From positions 248,001 through 312,000 of the forward strand of contig NZ_CP011533.1 of assembly GCF_001704275.1 (NCBI RefSeq): a stretch of 64,000 nt of DNA, written 5' to 3'. Below, piece after piece: positions 45,826 through 53,939 of the stretch (its first letter is position 1; the number at the start of each line of letters is the position of its first letter). A program made the position numbers and the translations under genes. Below the pieces are notes generated by a model. The model ran no database searches. It worked only from the letters and a program-made list of their open reading frames with translations, and had not been told where the DNA came from. Origin of the DNA: Streptomyces noursei ATCC 11455 (lineage in GTDB: Bacteria; Actinomycetota; Actinomycetes; Streptomycetales; Streptomycetaceae).

Positions 45826-46686
45826 GTGGGCGTGAAGAGAGAGCCGTACCTCAGCGACTTATCGGACGAGCAGTGGGCGTTGATCGAGCCGATGATCACG
45901 GCCTGGAAGCAGGACCGGGTGGCCCGGTCGGCGACCGGGGATCCCGGGTCCTGCGACCTGCGGGAGGTCGTGAACGCGATCTTCTACCAGAACCGGACGG
46001 GCTGCCAGTGGCGCCTCCTTCCGCATGATTTCCCGGCCTGGTCAGCGGTGTTGTACTACTTCGGCCTGTGGCGCGAGGACGGGCTCGATCAGCGGGTTCA
46101 GGAACTCCTGCGCTGCCAGGTGCGGGAGAGAGCCCGGCGATTAGAGGACCCGTCCCTCGTGATCCTTGACACCCAGTCCGTGCGTGCGGCCGCGGGTGTC
46201 CCGAAGAGCACGACGGGGCTGGATGCCAACAAGAAGGTGTCGGGCCGCAAGCGGGGGCTGGCTGTGGACGTGCTGGGGCTGGTTGTCGGCGTCGTGGTGC
46301 TGGCCGCGTCCGCCCACGACAACACGGCCGGCATAGCCCTGCTCGACCAGGCCGCCGAACGGTGCGGGAACCGGCTGGAGAAGGCCCTGGTGGACCAGGG
46401 CTTCAAGGACCAAGTCGTCATCCACGGCGCGTTGATGGACATCGACGTCGAGGTCGTCCGCCGCAACCCCGAAGATCAGAGCAAAGGCTTCGTCCCGCAG
46501 CCCAAGCGGTGGATCGTGGAGCAGGTCAACGGCACGTTGATGCTGCACCGGCGCCTGGCTCGTGAGTACGACCACCGCCCCGACACCTCCGCCTCGCGCG
46601 TCTACTGGGTCTCCATCGCGAACATGACCCGTCGTCTCACCACACCGAGTCCCACCTGGCGCGACGCCCTTGAGCTGGCCGCGTGA
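45826..46686 (+). CDS. IS-M transposase (IS5-family DDE)
   Basis: 286 residues (GTG at 45826; GTG at 45832 is an alternative). N-terminal DUF4096-like region YLSDLSDEQWALIEPMITAW, LREVVNAIFYQNRTGCQWRL, LPHDFPAWSAVLYYF. D in ILDTQSVRAAAGV, D in VDQGFKDQVVIHG, E in RWIVEQVNGTLMLHRRLARE. It is intact and ends GTGA, overlapping the next gene's start by four bases. Confidence 0.92.
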   Translation: MGVKREPYLSDLSDEQWALIEPMITAWKQDRVARSATGDPGSCDLREVVNAIFYQNRTGCQWRLLPHDFPAWSAVLYYFGLWREDGLDQRVQELLRCQVRERARRLEDPSLVILDTQSVRAAAGVPKSTTGLDANKKVSGRKRGLAVDVLGLVVGVVVLAASAHDNTAGIALLDQAAERCGNRLEKALVDQGFKDQVVIHGALMDIDVEVVRRNPEDQSKGFVPQPKRWIVEQVNGTLMLHRRLAREYDHRPDTSASRVYWVSIANMTRRLTTPSPTWRDALELAA

Positions 46687-47081
46687 ACGTCATCGAGCTG
46701 CTGGCCAACCTCCAGGTCCAGCACGACGAGACCACGGCCCGGTCCGGTGAACTACGCGACCAGATCGAGCACTTGACCGCCGCCTTGGCCGAGACCGAAG
46801 CTCGACTCGCGGACCTGACCACCACCCAGAAGGTCATCGCCGAACTCGCATCGGCTGGAGACGAACCTGAACCGCCCGAGGTTGCCACCGCCTATCAGGC
46901 CATCGTGAACGCTTTCAACGAGCATCCCGGCCGGGCATTCAGAGCCCGTGAGCTGCACGAACTCCTCGGTATGCCCACCCATGAGGCGGCTGTCAACTTC
47001 ACTCGCAGCCGCCTCGGACGCCTTACCCGCCAAGGCTTCCTCACCCAGCCCGGACGAGGCCGCTACCAGAAACGGACTTAA
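46683..47081 (+). CDS. IS-M passenger protein with coiled coil and winged-helix-like tail
   Basis: 132 residues, MNVIELLANLQVQHDETTAR. A long charged coiled coil covers about residues 8-55 (RDQIEHLTAALAETEARLAD). A C-terminal winged-helix-like part follows (ARELHELLGMPTHEAAVNFT, RSRLGRLTRQGFLTQPGRGR). Its GTG overlaps the transposase stop, implying translational coupling, and its TAA falls in the right inverted repeat, so it belongs to the element. It could be a transposition accessory or regulator; the function is unknown. Confidence 0.75.
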   Translation: MNVIELLANLQVQHDETTARSGELRDQIEHLTAALAETEARLADLTTTQKVIAELASAGDEPEPPEVATAYQAIVNAFNEHPGRAFRARELHELLGMPTHEAAVNFTRSRLGRLTRQGFLTQPGRGRYQKRT

Positions 47082-47108
47082 CGTCCAGTGAGAAAACCTC
47101 AGTTCACT

Positions 47109-47602
47109 GAACCTCTTTCATCCTGCCTCTGCGAGGGTGAAATGCCTGGTCAGAGGGGAGTTAGTGACAAGACAGGGCCCCTGGTCGTTGCTGTGGTGAC
47201 ATCACTCATCACGCAGCGTCCGAGGAGCCCTGTTGGTTCCGTATTCTTCCATGCTCGACGTCCCGCACGAACTCGTTGAGCACGTTTCCTGGCTGATCCA
47301 TGCCCGCCGGCAGGAGCTGAACTCGCCCTGGCGACGGCTCGGTTGCTTCAAGCAGGCCCTACTGGTGTTGGCGCACCTTCGGAAGAACGAGACGTTCGCG
47401 CAGGTCGGAGCCGGTTTCGGGGTATCGGAGGCGACGGCTTGGCGGTACGTGGACGAGACCTTGATGATCCTCGCCTCGTGGGCACCCGGCCTGCGCGAGG
47501 CCCTGGTGGGCCTGGGTGAGGGCGACTTCGTCGTCGTTGACGGGACACTGATCCCCACCGACCGCATCGCCACAGACGAGCCGTACTACAGCCAAAAACA
47601 GG
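47109..47602 (+). pseudogene. IS-E copy 3, truncated
   Basis: Starts at the IS-E terminus GAACCTCTTTCATCCTG with ACT before it. The leader hairpin arms and the TTG at 47233 are present. The transposase is normal to TDRIATDEPYYSQK and is then cut at 47602 by the left end of an ISL3 element. The second and third catalytic residues are missing. It sits just outside the IS-H terminus. Confidence 0.9.
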
Positions 47603-47682
47603 CTCTCCTGCCGTATGTGTGGGTGCTGTGAGCTGGGCTGATGCGTGAAACACGCCGTTCTCTGCCAGGCTTGAGGTGTCTA

Positions 47683-48876
47683 GTGGCTCGTCACGCTGTC
47701 TTGGCGGGGTAATGAGTCCATGTTCGGATCGTTGAGTCTGGGGCGAAGTGTGTCTTCGGTTTCGTGTGAGTGTTGCGCCAGCGGACGTAGGCTCCGATGG
47801 CGGCGTTCTGCTCGTCGTGGCTGCGGTGGTCGGTGCCGTTGAGCGCGAAGTAGCGCAGGGCTGCGAACTCGGCCTCGATCCAGTTCAGCCAGGAGCCGTA
47901 GGTCGGCAGGAAGACCAGCTCGATGCCGTTGTCGGCCGCCCAGGTGCGGACCTCGGTGTGTTTGTGCGGGGAGAAGTTGTCCAGCACCACGTAGAACTTC
48001 TGACCGGGCCAGCGGGCGCGCAGGGCCTTGAGGAGGCCGAGGAACTCTCGCCACCGCTTGCGCGGGCGGATGCGGTAGTACAGCTTGCCGGTGGCCAGAT
48101 CGAGGGCGGCCAGCATGTGCCGCACTCCGCTTGTGCGGCGGTAGGTGGCCCGCAGCCGACGCGGGCGTCTGGCAGGCCCCCATGCCTTGCCCTTGCGGGG
48201 CATCAGGTTCAGCGGCCCGAACTCGTCGACGCATATCACCCGCCCGTCGGTGGGTGGGGTGTCGTACAACGCCAGGACGCGGTGCATCTTGGCGATGAAC
48301 TCCGGGTCGGTGGACGCCTTCCAGGTCGTGGTGGTCTTCCAGGAGACCTTGCCCTCGCGCAGGATCCGACGCAGGGTCTCTCGGCTGATGGACGTGGTGA
48401 CGTTCTGCCTGACCAGATGCTCGGCGAGCTTGGCAAGGCTCCAGGTGGAGAACGCGGTGATCTTCCAGTCGGTGGGGGACGTCCGGGCGATCAGGCAGAT
48501 GTGCTCACGCACCTCATCGCTGATCGTCTTGGGGCGTCCCCCGCTCCATTTTGGGTCCAGCGCGTCAAACCCCCGCTCGTTGAAGGCGTGGATGACCTCG
48601 CGAACGTAGTCCTCTCCGACCTGCATCAATGTCGTGATGTCCTTGACCGTCTGGCCCTGGGCGGACATGAGGACCACGATCGCCCGGCGGAGTTTCACCG
48701 GGTCCCTCGCGCTCCGGCTGATCCGCTGCAGCTTCCGGCCCTCGTCCACTGCGACCGGCCGGACGAACACACTCGGTCGACGTCCCACAACCACCTCCAA
48801 GACCAGGACTTGGAGACAGTCTGCTCGCCGACGACCAGCACATCGATTACCCGACCAAGGCTGTGTGACGAGCCAC
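47683..48876 (-). mobile_element. IS630-family element (complete, 1194 bp)
   Basis: Inverted ends GTGGCTCGTCAC / GTGACGAGCCAC. The target TA is duplicated at 47681-47682 and 48877-48878, the family rule. Excision restores the ISL3 sequence GTGTCTAGCAAC seen in copy 1. Confidence 0.94.
47691..48788 (-). CDS. IS630-family transposase (intact)
   Basis: 365 residues from the GTG at 48788, preceded by GGAGG five bases upstream. HTH regions (TVKDITTLMQVGEDYVREVI; WSLAKLAEHLVRQNV). DDE_3 core with D in VICVDEFGPLNLMP, D in YVVLDNFSPHKHTEV and E in YGSWLNWIEAEFAALRYF. It is complete and in one frame. It moves by cut and paste into TA targets. Confidence 0.92.
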   Translation of the reverse strand: MGRRPSVFVRPVAVDEGRKLQRISRSARDPVKLRRAIVVLMSAQGQTVKDITTLMQVGEDYVREVIHAFNERGFDALDPKWSGGRPKTISDEVREHICLIARTSPTDWKITAFSTWSLAKLAEHLVRQNVTTSISRETLRRILREGKVSWKTTTTWKASTDPEFIAKMHRVLALYDTPPTDGRVICVDEFGPLNLMPRKGKAWGPARRPRRLRATYRRTSGVRHMLAALDLATGKLYYRIRPRKRWREFLGLLKALRARWPGQKFYVVLDNFSPHKHTEVRTWAADNGIELVFLPTYGSWLNWIEAEFAALRYFALNGTDHRSHDEQNAAIGAYVRWRNTHTKPKTHFAPDSTIRTWTHYPAKTA

Positions 48877-49689
48877 TAGCAACAAGTCTGATCTTGCAGA
48901 GAAACGGCGTGTCTGTCTTCAGCATATGGAAGAGAACCCTGACGGTCGAAAACACCATGGTCGAGGGGATCCGCTTCGACGAGAGCGAACAGTGTGTGAT
49001 CGTGTCGGTACGACCCGATGCGCGGAGTCGGCAGCGGTGTGGGATCTGCCGCAGACCGGCTGCCCGGTATGACGCCGGCCGGGGGCGTCGGCGGTGGCGG
49101 GATCTGGATCATGGTGCGGTGCGGGTGTTCCTGGAGGCTGATGCACCGCGGGTGGGATGCCACATCCACGGTTCCGTCGTGGCCTGGGTGCCGTGGGCCA
49201 GACACGGTGCCGGCCACACCCTGGCCTTCGATCAGCAGGCTGCCTGGATGGCCGCCGAGTGCTCGAAGACGGCAACAGCCGCACTGATGCGGATCTCCTG
49301 GCGGACGGCCGGGGCGATCGTGGCCCGGTTCGTCGCCGACCGGGACCGCGATGTGGACCGACTGGCAGGACTACGGCGGATCGGTATCGACGAGATCTCC
49401 CACCGCCGGGGGCAGAAGTACATGACAGTCGTGGTCTGCCACGACACTGGCCGGGTGGTGTGGATGGCCGACGGCCACGGCAAACACGTCCTGCACCGCT
49501 TCTTCGACGGCCTTGGCCCCGGCAGGACCGGACGCCTGATCGATATCAGCGCCGATGGCGCCGGCTGGATCGCCGGCGTGCTGGCCGAACGCGCCCCACA
49601 CGCCAGGCGCGTGATGGACCCCTTCCACGTGGTCGCCTGGGCCACCACCGCCCTGGACGCCGAGCGCCGGACGGCCTGGAACCGGGCCC

Positions 49690-50007
49690 GCCCCGCGCTG
49701 TACAAGGCGGCGGCGAACGGCCTGCCCACCCTGGCGGACAAGGGCTACATCGGCGCGGGCATCGGCATCCTTATCCCGGTCCGCCGCCCAAAAGGCAAGT
49801 CAGAGCAGGCACTTCACGTCGACACCCGCGTGTTCAACACCCTGCTGCGGCACGTGCGGGCCCTGGGCGAGCGGACCGCCGCCGAGCTCAAGCAGAGGTG
49901 GCGAGCCCTGCAACGTGTCACGCTCAGCCCCAGCCGGATCGGCGACATCGCCCGCGCAGCCCTTGTTCTCAACGGAATCTGGAAGTGATCAGCGTTGAGA
50001 AAACCTC
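49690..50007 (+). pseudogene. IS-H-like transposase, C-terminal fragment of a divergent element
   Basis: ALYKAAANGLPTLADKGYIG, RRPKGKSEQALHVDTRVFNT and ALGERTAAELKQRWRALQRV align with IS-H but differ at many positions, so it is a distinct relative. The terminus GTTGAGAAAACCTC ends at 50007. It is fused in frame to the truncated ISL3 transposase, giving one continuous hybrid reading frame. Confidence 0.85.
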
Positions 50008-50010
50008 ACT

Positions 50011-50199
50011 GCGTCCGAACGAATCGAAGACATCTTCCGCGAAATCCTCCAACTCACCACGAACAACAGCGATTTCCTCTGGGGTCACACCCTCTCAACG
50101 ACCCACATCATGCAAGGGACACGCTCCACCGAAAACCAACCTGGCCAAGCCCTACTAGCGGTTTGCACTTGCGAGAATTCTTCAAATTTACCCATATGC
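50011..50199. other. Upstream region of the secreted protease-like gene
   Basis: No complete gene. A short plus-strand stretch (RIEDIFREILQLTTNNSDFL) looks coding and may be the tail of a lost gene. The lower-GC segment 50165-50195 may hold the promoter. Confidence 0.35.
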
Positions 50200-50215
50200 A
50201 GGAAGGTAGGCTGTG

Positions 50216-51898
50216 ATGTTGCAGTACAGGTGGTTGCGCCTTGTGGGAGTCGCAATAGCGTCCGCATCCCTTTCCGTTACCCCACTCGTCACCAATACAC
50301 TGGCAGCGGCAAGAGATGGCGCGCGTGACGGAGATGATGCAAGCCGAGGCAGCGCGCCCGGAATGCTCGGGGGCAAGGCCCCTTTAGGTAATAAGTCGGC
50401 ATACAAGTTGAAGGCCGAGCCGGAGATCGGGATAGTGGCGGATAGCGGATTCCGCCCCGATAAGAACGGGCTCCCGTTTCCGAATTATGGCACCCATGCG
50501 GATGACCAACAGGCCGCCGACTTATCTGCGGTCGAGATGCGCAAATTGTTTGGTGATGGCGTGTGTATAGGTGGCGATGGCGATAATTGCAATCTTACTC
50601 CACAAGCTGAAGAATGGATGACGGAACAGAATAAAGGCCTGGGCGGTGGCCATTGCTACGGCTTTACCGTGACGAGCCTTCTCATGTGGAAGAAGGATCA
50701 TGTGACCTCCGACCAGTTCGGCGCCAGTGACGTGCCGAGCCTTAAACTTAAAGATAACGTTCCTCTACAGCGACAGCTTGCCTATGCCGCAACGACTCAA
50801 GTTTTGGATCAGATCACAGAGCATCGATTCGCCGGAACTGCGAACGAAATTCTCGACAAACTCATTACATCATTAAGGGCAGACGCGCCCGAAACATACA
50901 CCCTGGGATTCTTTAAACGAGACATGACAGGCGGACATGCGGTTACGCCATACGCCGTGAAATACAATGGCGACGGCAAGTATGACGTTCTCATCTACGA
51001 TAACAACTACCCCAAAGAGCAACGGGTGATGAAGTTCAACGAAACAAACAACTCTTGGTCCTATGATGCATCAATTAACCCCAGCGTCGAGCCGGAGCTA
51101 TACGAGGGTGACTCATCGAATAAACAGCAACTCGACATGGACCCGGTATCACTCACTCTCCACAAGTCGCCTGCGCCATTTACGGAAGATGGGTCCAGTC
51201 GACAGGAAGATATCGAAACTGAGGTGTATTTAGATGGCGACCTAAAGAGGCATGCACACTTGCTGATTACTGACGACAAAGGGAATAGAACTGGATTTGC
51301 CGAGAAGGACGGGAAGCTCGTAAACGAGATTCCCGGAGCAAAAGTTAACTTCCCCGAATCGGGTGGCGTTGATACCTTTGACGAGAGCCCTGAACCAAGA
51401 TACACTATCCCTGCTGGCGTCAATTTCAAGGTGGCCGTAGATGGTACCACTTTGAAGGAGAACGCCAAGACTGATATAGGTGTATCCTTTGGGTCACGAG
51501 TCTTCCATCTGCACGGGATTGAAATGGAGCCTGGCACTGTCCAAACTCTAGACGTCTCTCGCGATGCGGAAAGAATTTCCTATGAGGCCAACGATGCACA
51601 GAGTCCGACCGTTTCTCTATCGAATGGCCAAAACGGTGACTATTACGATCTTGTGGGTAAGATGCAGCTCAAAGCGCCAGGGGCTGCTACATTTGACATT
51701 GTTTCTGACGGCAGCAAGTTCGCTCTGCATCAGTCTGGGTCTGAGGCTGATTACGAGTTTACGATCAAGCATGAAACTGGAAAGGGTAAGAGTGAACACG
51801 CAATTCCGCGAATTCTTCTGGCGCCCGGTGCTACTGCCACCCTCGACTTGCCTTCGTGGGCTGAAGGTAATGGAAAACCGTTCGAAATCGGTCACTGA
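50216..51898 (+). CDS. Secreted papain-like cysteine peptidase-type protein, paralog 1
   Basis: 560 residues from the ATG at 50216 (AGGAAGG nine bases upstream). Signal peptide residues 1-31 (RLVGVAIASASLSVTPLV). The central domain has C147 in GGHCYGFTVTSLLMW, H241 in TGGHAVTPYAV and D262-N263 in VLIYDNNYP, the order and context of a papain-like Cys-His-Asp/Asn triad. C117 and C125 may form a disulfide. Residues about 300-560 are beta-rich repeats, ending LLAPGATATLDLPSWAEG. The paralog at 60659 keeps the catalytic positions at identical numbers. Low GC compared with neighbours. The gene ends FEIGH with the TGA supplied by the IS-F terminus at 51897. Substrate is unknown. Confidence 0.7.
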   Translation: MLQYRWLRLVGVAIASASLSVTPLVTNTLAAARDGARDGDDASRGSAPGMLGGKAPLGNKSAYKLKAEPEIGIVADSGFRPDKNGLPFPNYGTHADDQQAADLSAVEMRKLFGDGVCIGGDGDNCNLTPQAEEWMTEQNKGLGGGHCYGFTVTSLLMWKKDHVTSDQFGASDVPSLKLKDNVPLQRQLAYAATTQVLDQITEHRFAGTANEILDKLITSLRADAPETYTLGFFKRDMTGGHAVTPYAVKYNGDGKYDVLIYDNNYPKEQRVMKFNETNNSWSYDASINPSVEPELYEGDSSNKQQLDMDPVSLTLHKSPAPFTEDGSSRQEDIETEVYLDGDLKRHAHLLITDDKGNRTGFAEKDGKLVNEIPGAKVNFPESGGVDTFDESPEPRYTIPAGVNFKVAVDGTTLKENAKTDIGVSFGSRVFHLHGIEMEPGTVQTLDVSRDAERISYEANDAQSPTVSLSNGQNGDYYDLVGKMQLKAPGAATFDIVSDGSKFALHQSGSEADYEFTIKHETGKGKSEHAIPRILLAPGATATLDLPSWAEGNGKPFEIGH

Positions 51899-52793
51899 AC
51901 CTCTTTCATCCTGAATAGCTGCAGGTGAGAAGGGTGTGGATGGCCTGTACGGTGCGGCTGATGCGGTTGGTGGAGCATCGGGCCCGGCGGAGGATCCGCC
52001 AGGACTTCAGCCGGGCGAAGGCCCGTTCGCCCGGCGCTCGGAGTCGCGTGTGGACGCGGTTGAACTGCTGGTAGTGCTCGGGGAGTTCGCGGTGTCTGTA
52101 GTACGGAGTGCGCACGGTGGCGCCGGCCCCCTGGTAGGCCCGGTCGGCCAGGACCAGGACTTCCCTGGTCAGGCAGGCCTGGACGATGCCGTGGGCCCGG
52201 GCAGCGGTCAGATCGTGCGCCCGCCCCGGCAGCGCGCGGGAAAACCACAGCGGGGTCCCGTCCGGTGCCGCGACGACCTGGACATTCATGCCGTGCCGCT
52301 TGTGTTTCTGGGAGTAGTATGGCTCGTCCGCCTTGATGCGGTCGGTGGGGATGAGCGTGCCGTCAACGATGACGAAGTCGCCCTCACCCAGCCCGACCAG
52401 GGCCTCGCGCAGGCCTGGGGCCCAGGCAGCGAGGATCTCGAGGGTTTCGTCGACGTATCGCCAGGCCGTGGACTCCGAGACTCCAAAACCTGCTCCGACC
52501 TGGGCGAACGTCTCGTTCTTCCGGAGATGCACCAGCACCAGCAGGGCCTGCTTGAAGCACCCCAGCCTCCGCCAGGGCGACTTCAGCTCGCGCCGACGGG
52601 CGTGGATCAGCCACGAGACGTGCTCAACGAGCTCGTACGGGACATCGAGCATGGCAGGATACGGAACCAACAGAGCCCCTTGGCGCCGGTGTCGAGTGAG
52701 ATCAACACCCCAACGACAAGGGGCTCTGCCATGTCACCCACCACCCCGCTGACCAGGCCACTTCACCCCCACGGAACAGGATGAAAGAGGTTC
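51897..52793 (-). mobile_element. IS-F copy 2 (897 bp)
   Basis: Ends GAACCTCTTTCATCCTG / CAGGATGAAAGAGGTTC, ACT at 51894-51896 and 52794-52796. Inserted at the very end of the protease-like gene. Followed without spacer (only the shared ACT) by IS-E copy 2. Confidence 0.93.
51906..52670 (-). CDS. IS-F transposase, copy 2
   Basis: The 254-residue protein is the same as that at 17878-18642 (MVPYPAMLDVPYELVEHVSW; D, D and E in VDGTLIPTD, ADRAYQGAG and GERAFARLK). TTG start at 52670 next to the hairpin arm at 52671-52682. Identity of the two copies implies a very recent transposition. Confidence 0.92.
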   Translation of the reverse strand: MVPYPAMLDVPYELVEHVSWLIHARRRELKSPWRRLGCFKQALLVLVHLRKNETFAQVGAGFGVSESTAWRYVDETLEILAAWAPGLREALVGLGEGDFVIVDGTLIPTDRIKADEPYYSQKHKRHGMNVQVVAAPDGTPLWFSRALPGRAHDLTAARAHGIVQACLTREVLVLADRAYQGAGATVRTPYYRHRELPEHYQQFNRVHTRLRAPGERAFARLKSWRILRRARCSTNRISRTVQAIHTLLTCSYSG

Positions 52794-52796
52794 ACT

Positions 52797-53694
52797 GAAC
52801 CTCTTTCATCCTGAGTAGTCGCAGGTCAGGAGCGTGTGAACGGCCTGGACGATGCGGCTGATGCGGTTGGTTGAGCATCGTGCCTGGCGGAGGGTCCGCC
52901 ATTGCTTGAGTTGGGCGAAGGCGCGTTCGCCTGGTGCTCGGAGGCGGGCGTGGTCGCGGTTGAACAGTTGGTAGTGGTCGGGTTGTTCGCGGTGGTTTTT
53001 GTAGGGGGTGCGGACGGTTGCGCCGGCGCCTTGGTAGGCGCGGTCGGCCAGGACGAGGATCTGCCTGGTGAGGCAGGCCTGGACGATGCCGTGAGCCCGT
53101 GCCGCGGTCAGGTCGTGGGTGCGTCCGGGCAACGCGCGGGAGAACCACAGTGGAGTGCCGTCTGGGGACGCGATGACCTGCACGTTCATTCCGTGCCGCT
53201 TGTGTTTTTGGCTGTAGTACGGCTCGTCTGCGGCGATGCGGTCGGTGGGGATCAGTGTCCCGTCAACGACGACGAAGTCGCCCTCACCCAGGCCCACCAG
53301 GGCCTCGCGCAGGCCGGGTGCCCACGAGGCGAGGATCATCAAGGTCTCGTCCACGTACCGCCAAGCCGTCGCCTCCGATACCCCGAAACCGGCTCCGACC
53401 TGCGCGAACGTCTCGTTCTTCCGAAAGTGCGCCAACACCAGTAGGGCCTGCTTGAAGCAACCGAGCCGTCGCCAGGGCGAGTTCAGCTCCTGCCGGCGGG
53501 CATGGATCAGCCAGGAAACGTGCTCAACGAGTTCGTGCGGGACGTCGCGCATGGAAGAATACGGAACCAACAGGGCTCCTCGGACGCTGCGTGATGAGTG
53601 ATGTCACCACAGCAACGACCAGGGGCCCTGTCTTGTCACCAACTCCCCTCTGACCAGGCATTTCACCCTCGCAGAGGCAGGATGAAAGAGGCTC
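52797..53694 (-). mobile_element. IS-E copy 2 (898 bp)
   Basis: Flanked by ACT on both sides (52794-52796, 53695-53697). Right terminal repeat has one change (GGCTC for GGTTC). The left ACT is shared with IS-F copy 2 and the right one with the IS-G fragment, giving a head-to-tail row of three elements. Confidence 0.92.
52806..53570 (-). CDS. IS-E transposase, copy 2
   Basis: 254 residues from the TTG at 53570. It differs from copy 1 by R for L in MVPYSSMRDVP and F for L in LVLAHFRKNE. The HTH and all three catalytic regions are intact. It carries the same leader hairpin (53570-53631). Confidence 0.92.
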   Translation of the reverse strand: MVPYSSMRDVPHELVEHVSWLIHARRQELNSPWRRLGCFKQALLVLAHFRKNETFAQVGAGFGVSEATAWRYVDETLMILASWAPGLREALVGLGEGDFVVVDGTLIPTDRIAADEPYYSQKHKRHGMNVQVIASPDGTPLWFSRALPGRTHDLTAARAHGIVQACLTRQILVLADRAYQGAGATVRTPYKNHREQPDHYQLFNRDHARLRAPGERAFAQLKQWRTLRQARCSTNRISRIVQAVHTLLTCDYSG

Positions 53695-53697
53695 ACT

Positions 53698-53910
53698 GAA
53701 CCTCTTTCATCCTGGCTCTTGAAGGGTGAAAGGGTAGGTCAGGGTGGGTGTGGGTGACATGGCGAAGCCCCGTCGTTGGTGTGGTGATTCCACTCATCAC
53801 AACCGGTCGCCGGGGGCTTCGTTGGTTCCGTATTCTTCCATGCTCGACGTCTCGCATGAGTTGGTCGAGCACGTCTCCTGGCTGATCTATGCCCAGGGCT
53901 AGCGCAAGTT
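53698..53910 (+). pseudogene. IS-G left end with leader hairpin, truncated
   Basis: Begins GAACCTCTTTCATCCTGG after the shared ACT. CGAAGCCCC (53763-53771) pairs with GGGGCTTCG (53813-53821), and the TTG start at 53822 follows directly: MVPYSSMLDVSHELVEHVSW LIYAQG, then a stop at the IS3 junction. Only 26 codons remain. Confidence 0.8.
53763..53821 (+). promoter_or_regulatory. Start-codon hairpin of IS-G
   Basis: Nine perfect outer pairs, CGAAGCCCC/GGGGCTTCG, plus the inner stem GTGGTGA/TCATCAC-like pairing. The arm sequence differs from those of IS-E and IS-F at several paired positions. TTG at 53822 is the next codon. Confidence 0.75.
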
Positions 53911-53939
53911 GGGCCTTGACCCTGAATCCTGGACACGGG

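Larger units (their letters stand above)
45732..47088 (+). mobile_element. IS-M, IS5-family element with a passenger ORF (1357 bp)
   Basis: Inverted ends TGGACGTTAAGTCCG. TGAG occurs at 45728-45731 and 47089-47092 as target duplication in the IS-H terminus GTTGAG|AAAACCTC. It has two overlapping genes. Confidence 0.88.
47603..49689 (+). pseudogene. ISL3 copy 2, interrupted by IS630 and 3'-truncated
   Basis: The left end GGCTCTCCTGCCGTATGTGT starts at 47603. IS630 is inserted at 47683-48876, in the loop of the leader hairpin. The transposase runs from the GTG at 48909 through zinc-ribbon, HTH and the first two aspartates (GIDEISHRRG, VMDPFHVVAWA) to ERRTAWNRAR. It is then fused in frame to an IS-H-like C-terminus. 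The last 200 residues and right end are missing. Confidence 0.88.

Noticed and set aside
17869..52793. Identical IS-F copies as ends of a mobile unit carrying the oxidase and LamG genes
   Set aside because: Each copy has its own duplication (AGT and ACT), so they inserted independently. Homologous recombination between them remains possible.
16893..53697. Many copies of CAGGATGAAAGAGGTTC-like repeats, as in a CRISPR array
   Set aside because: They are terminal inverted repeats of IS-E/F/G spaced by about 900 bases of transposase gene, with 3-bp target duplications.
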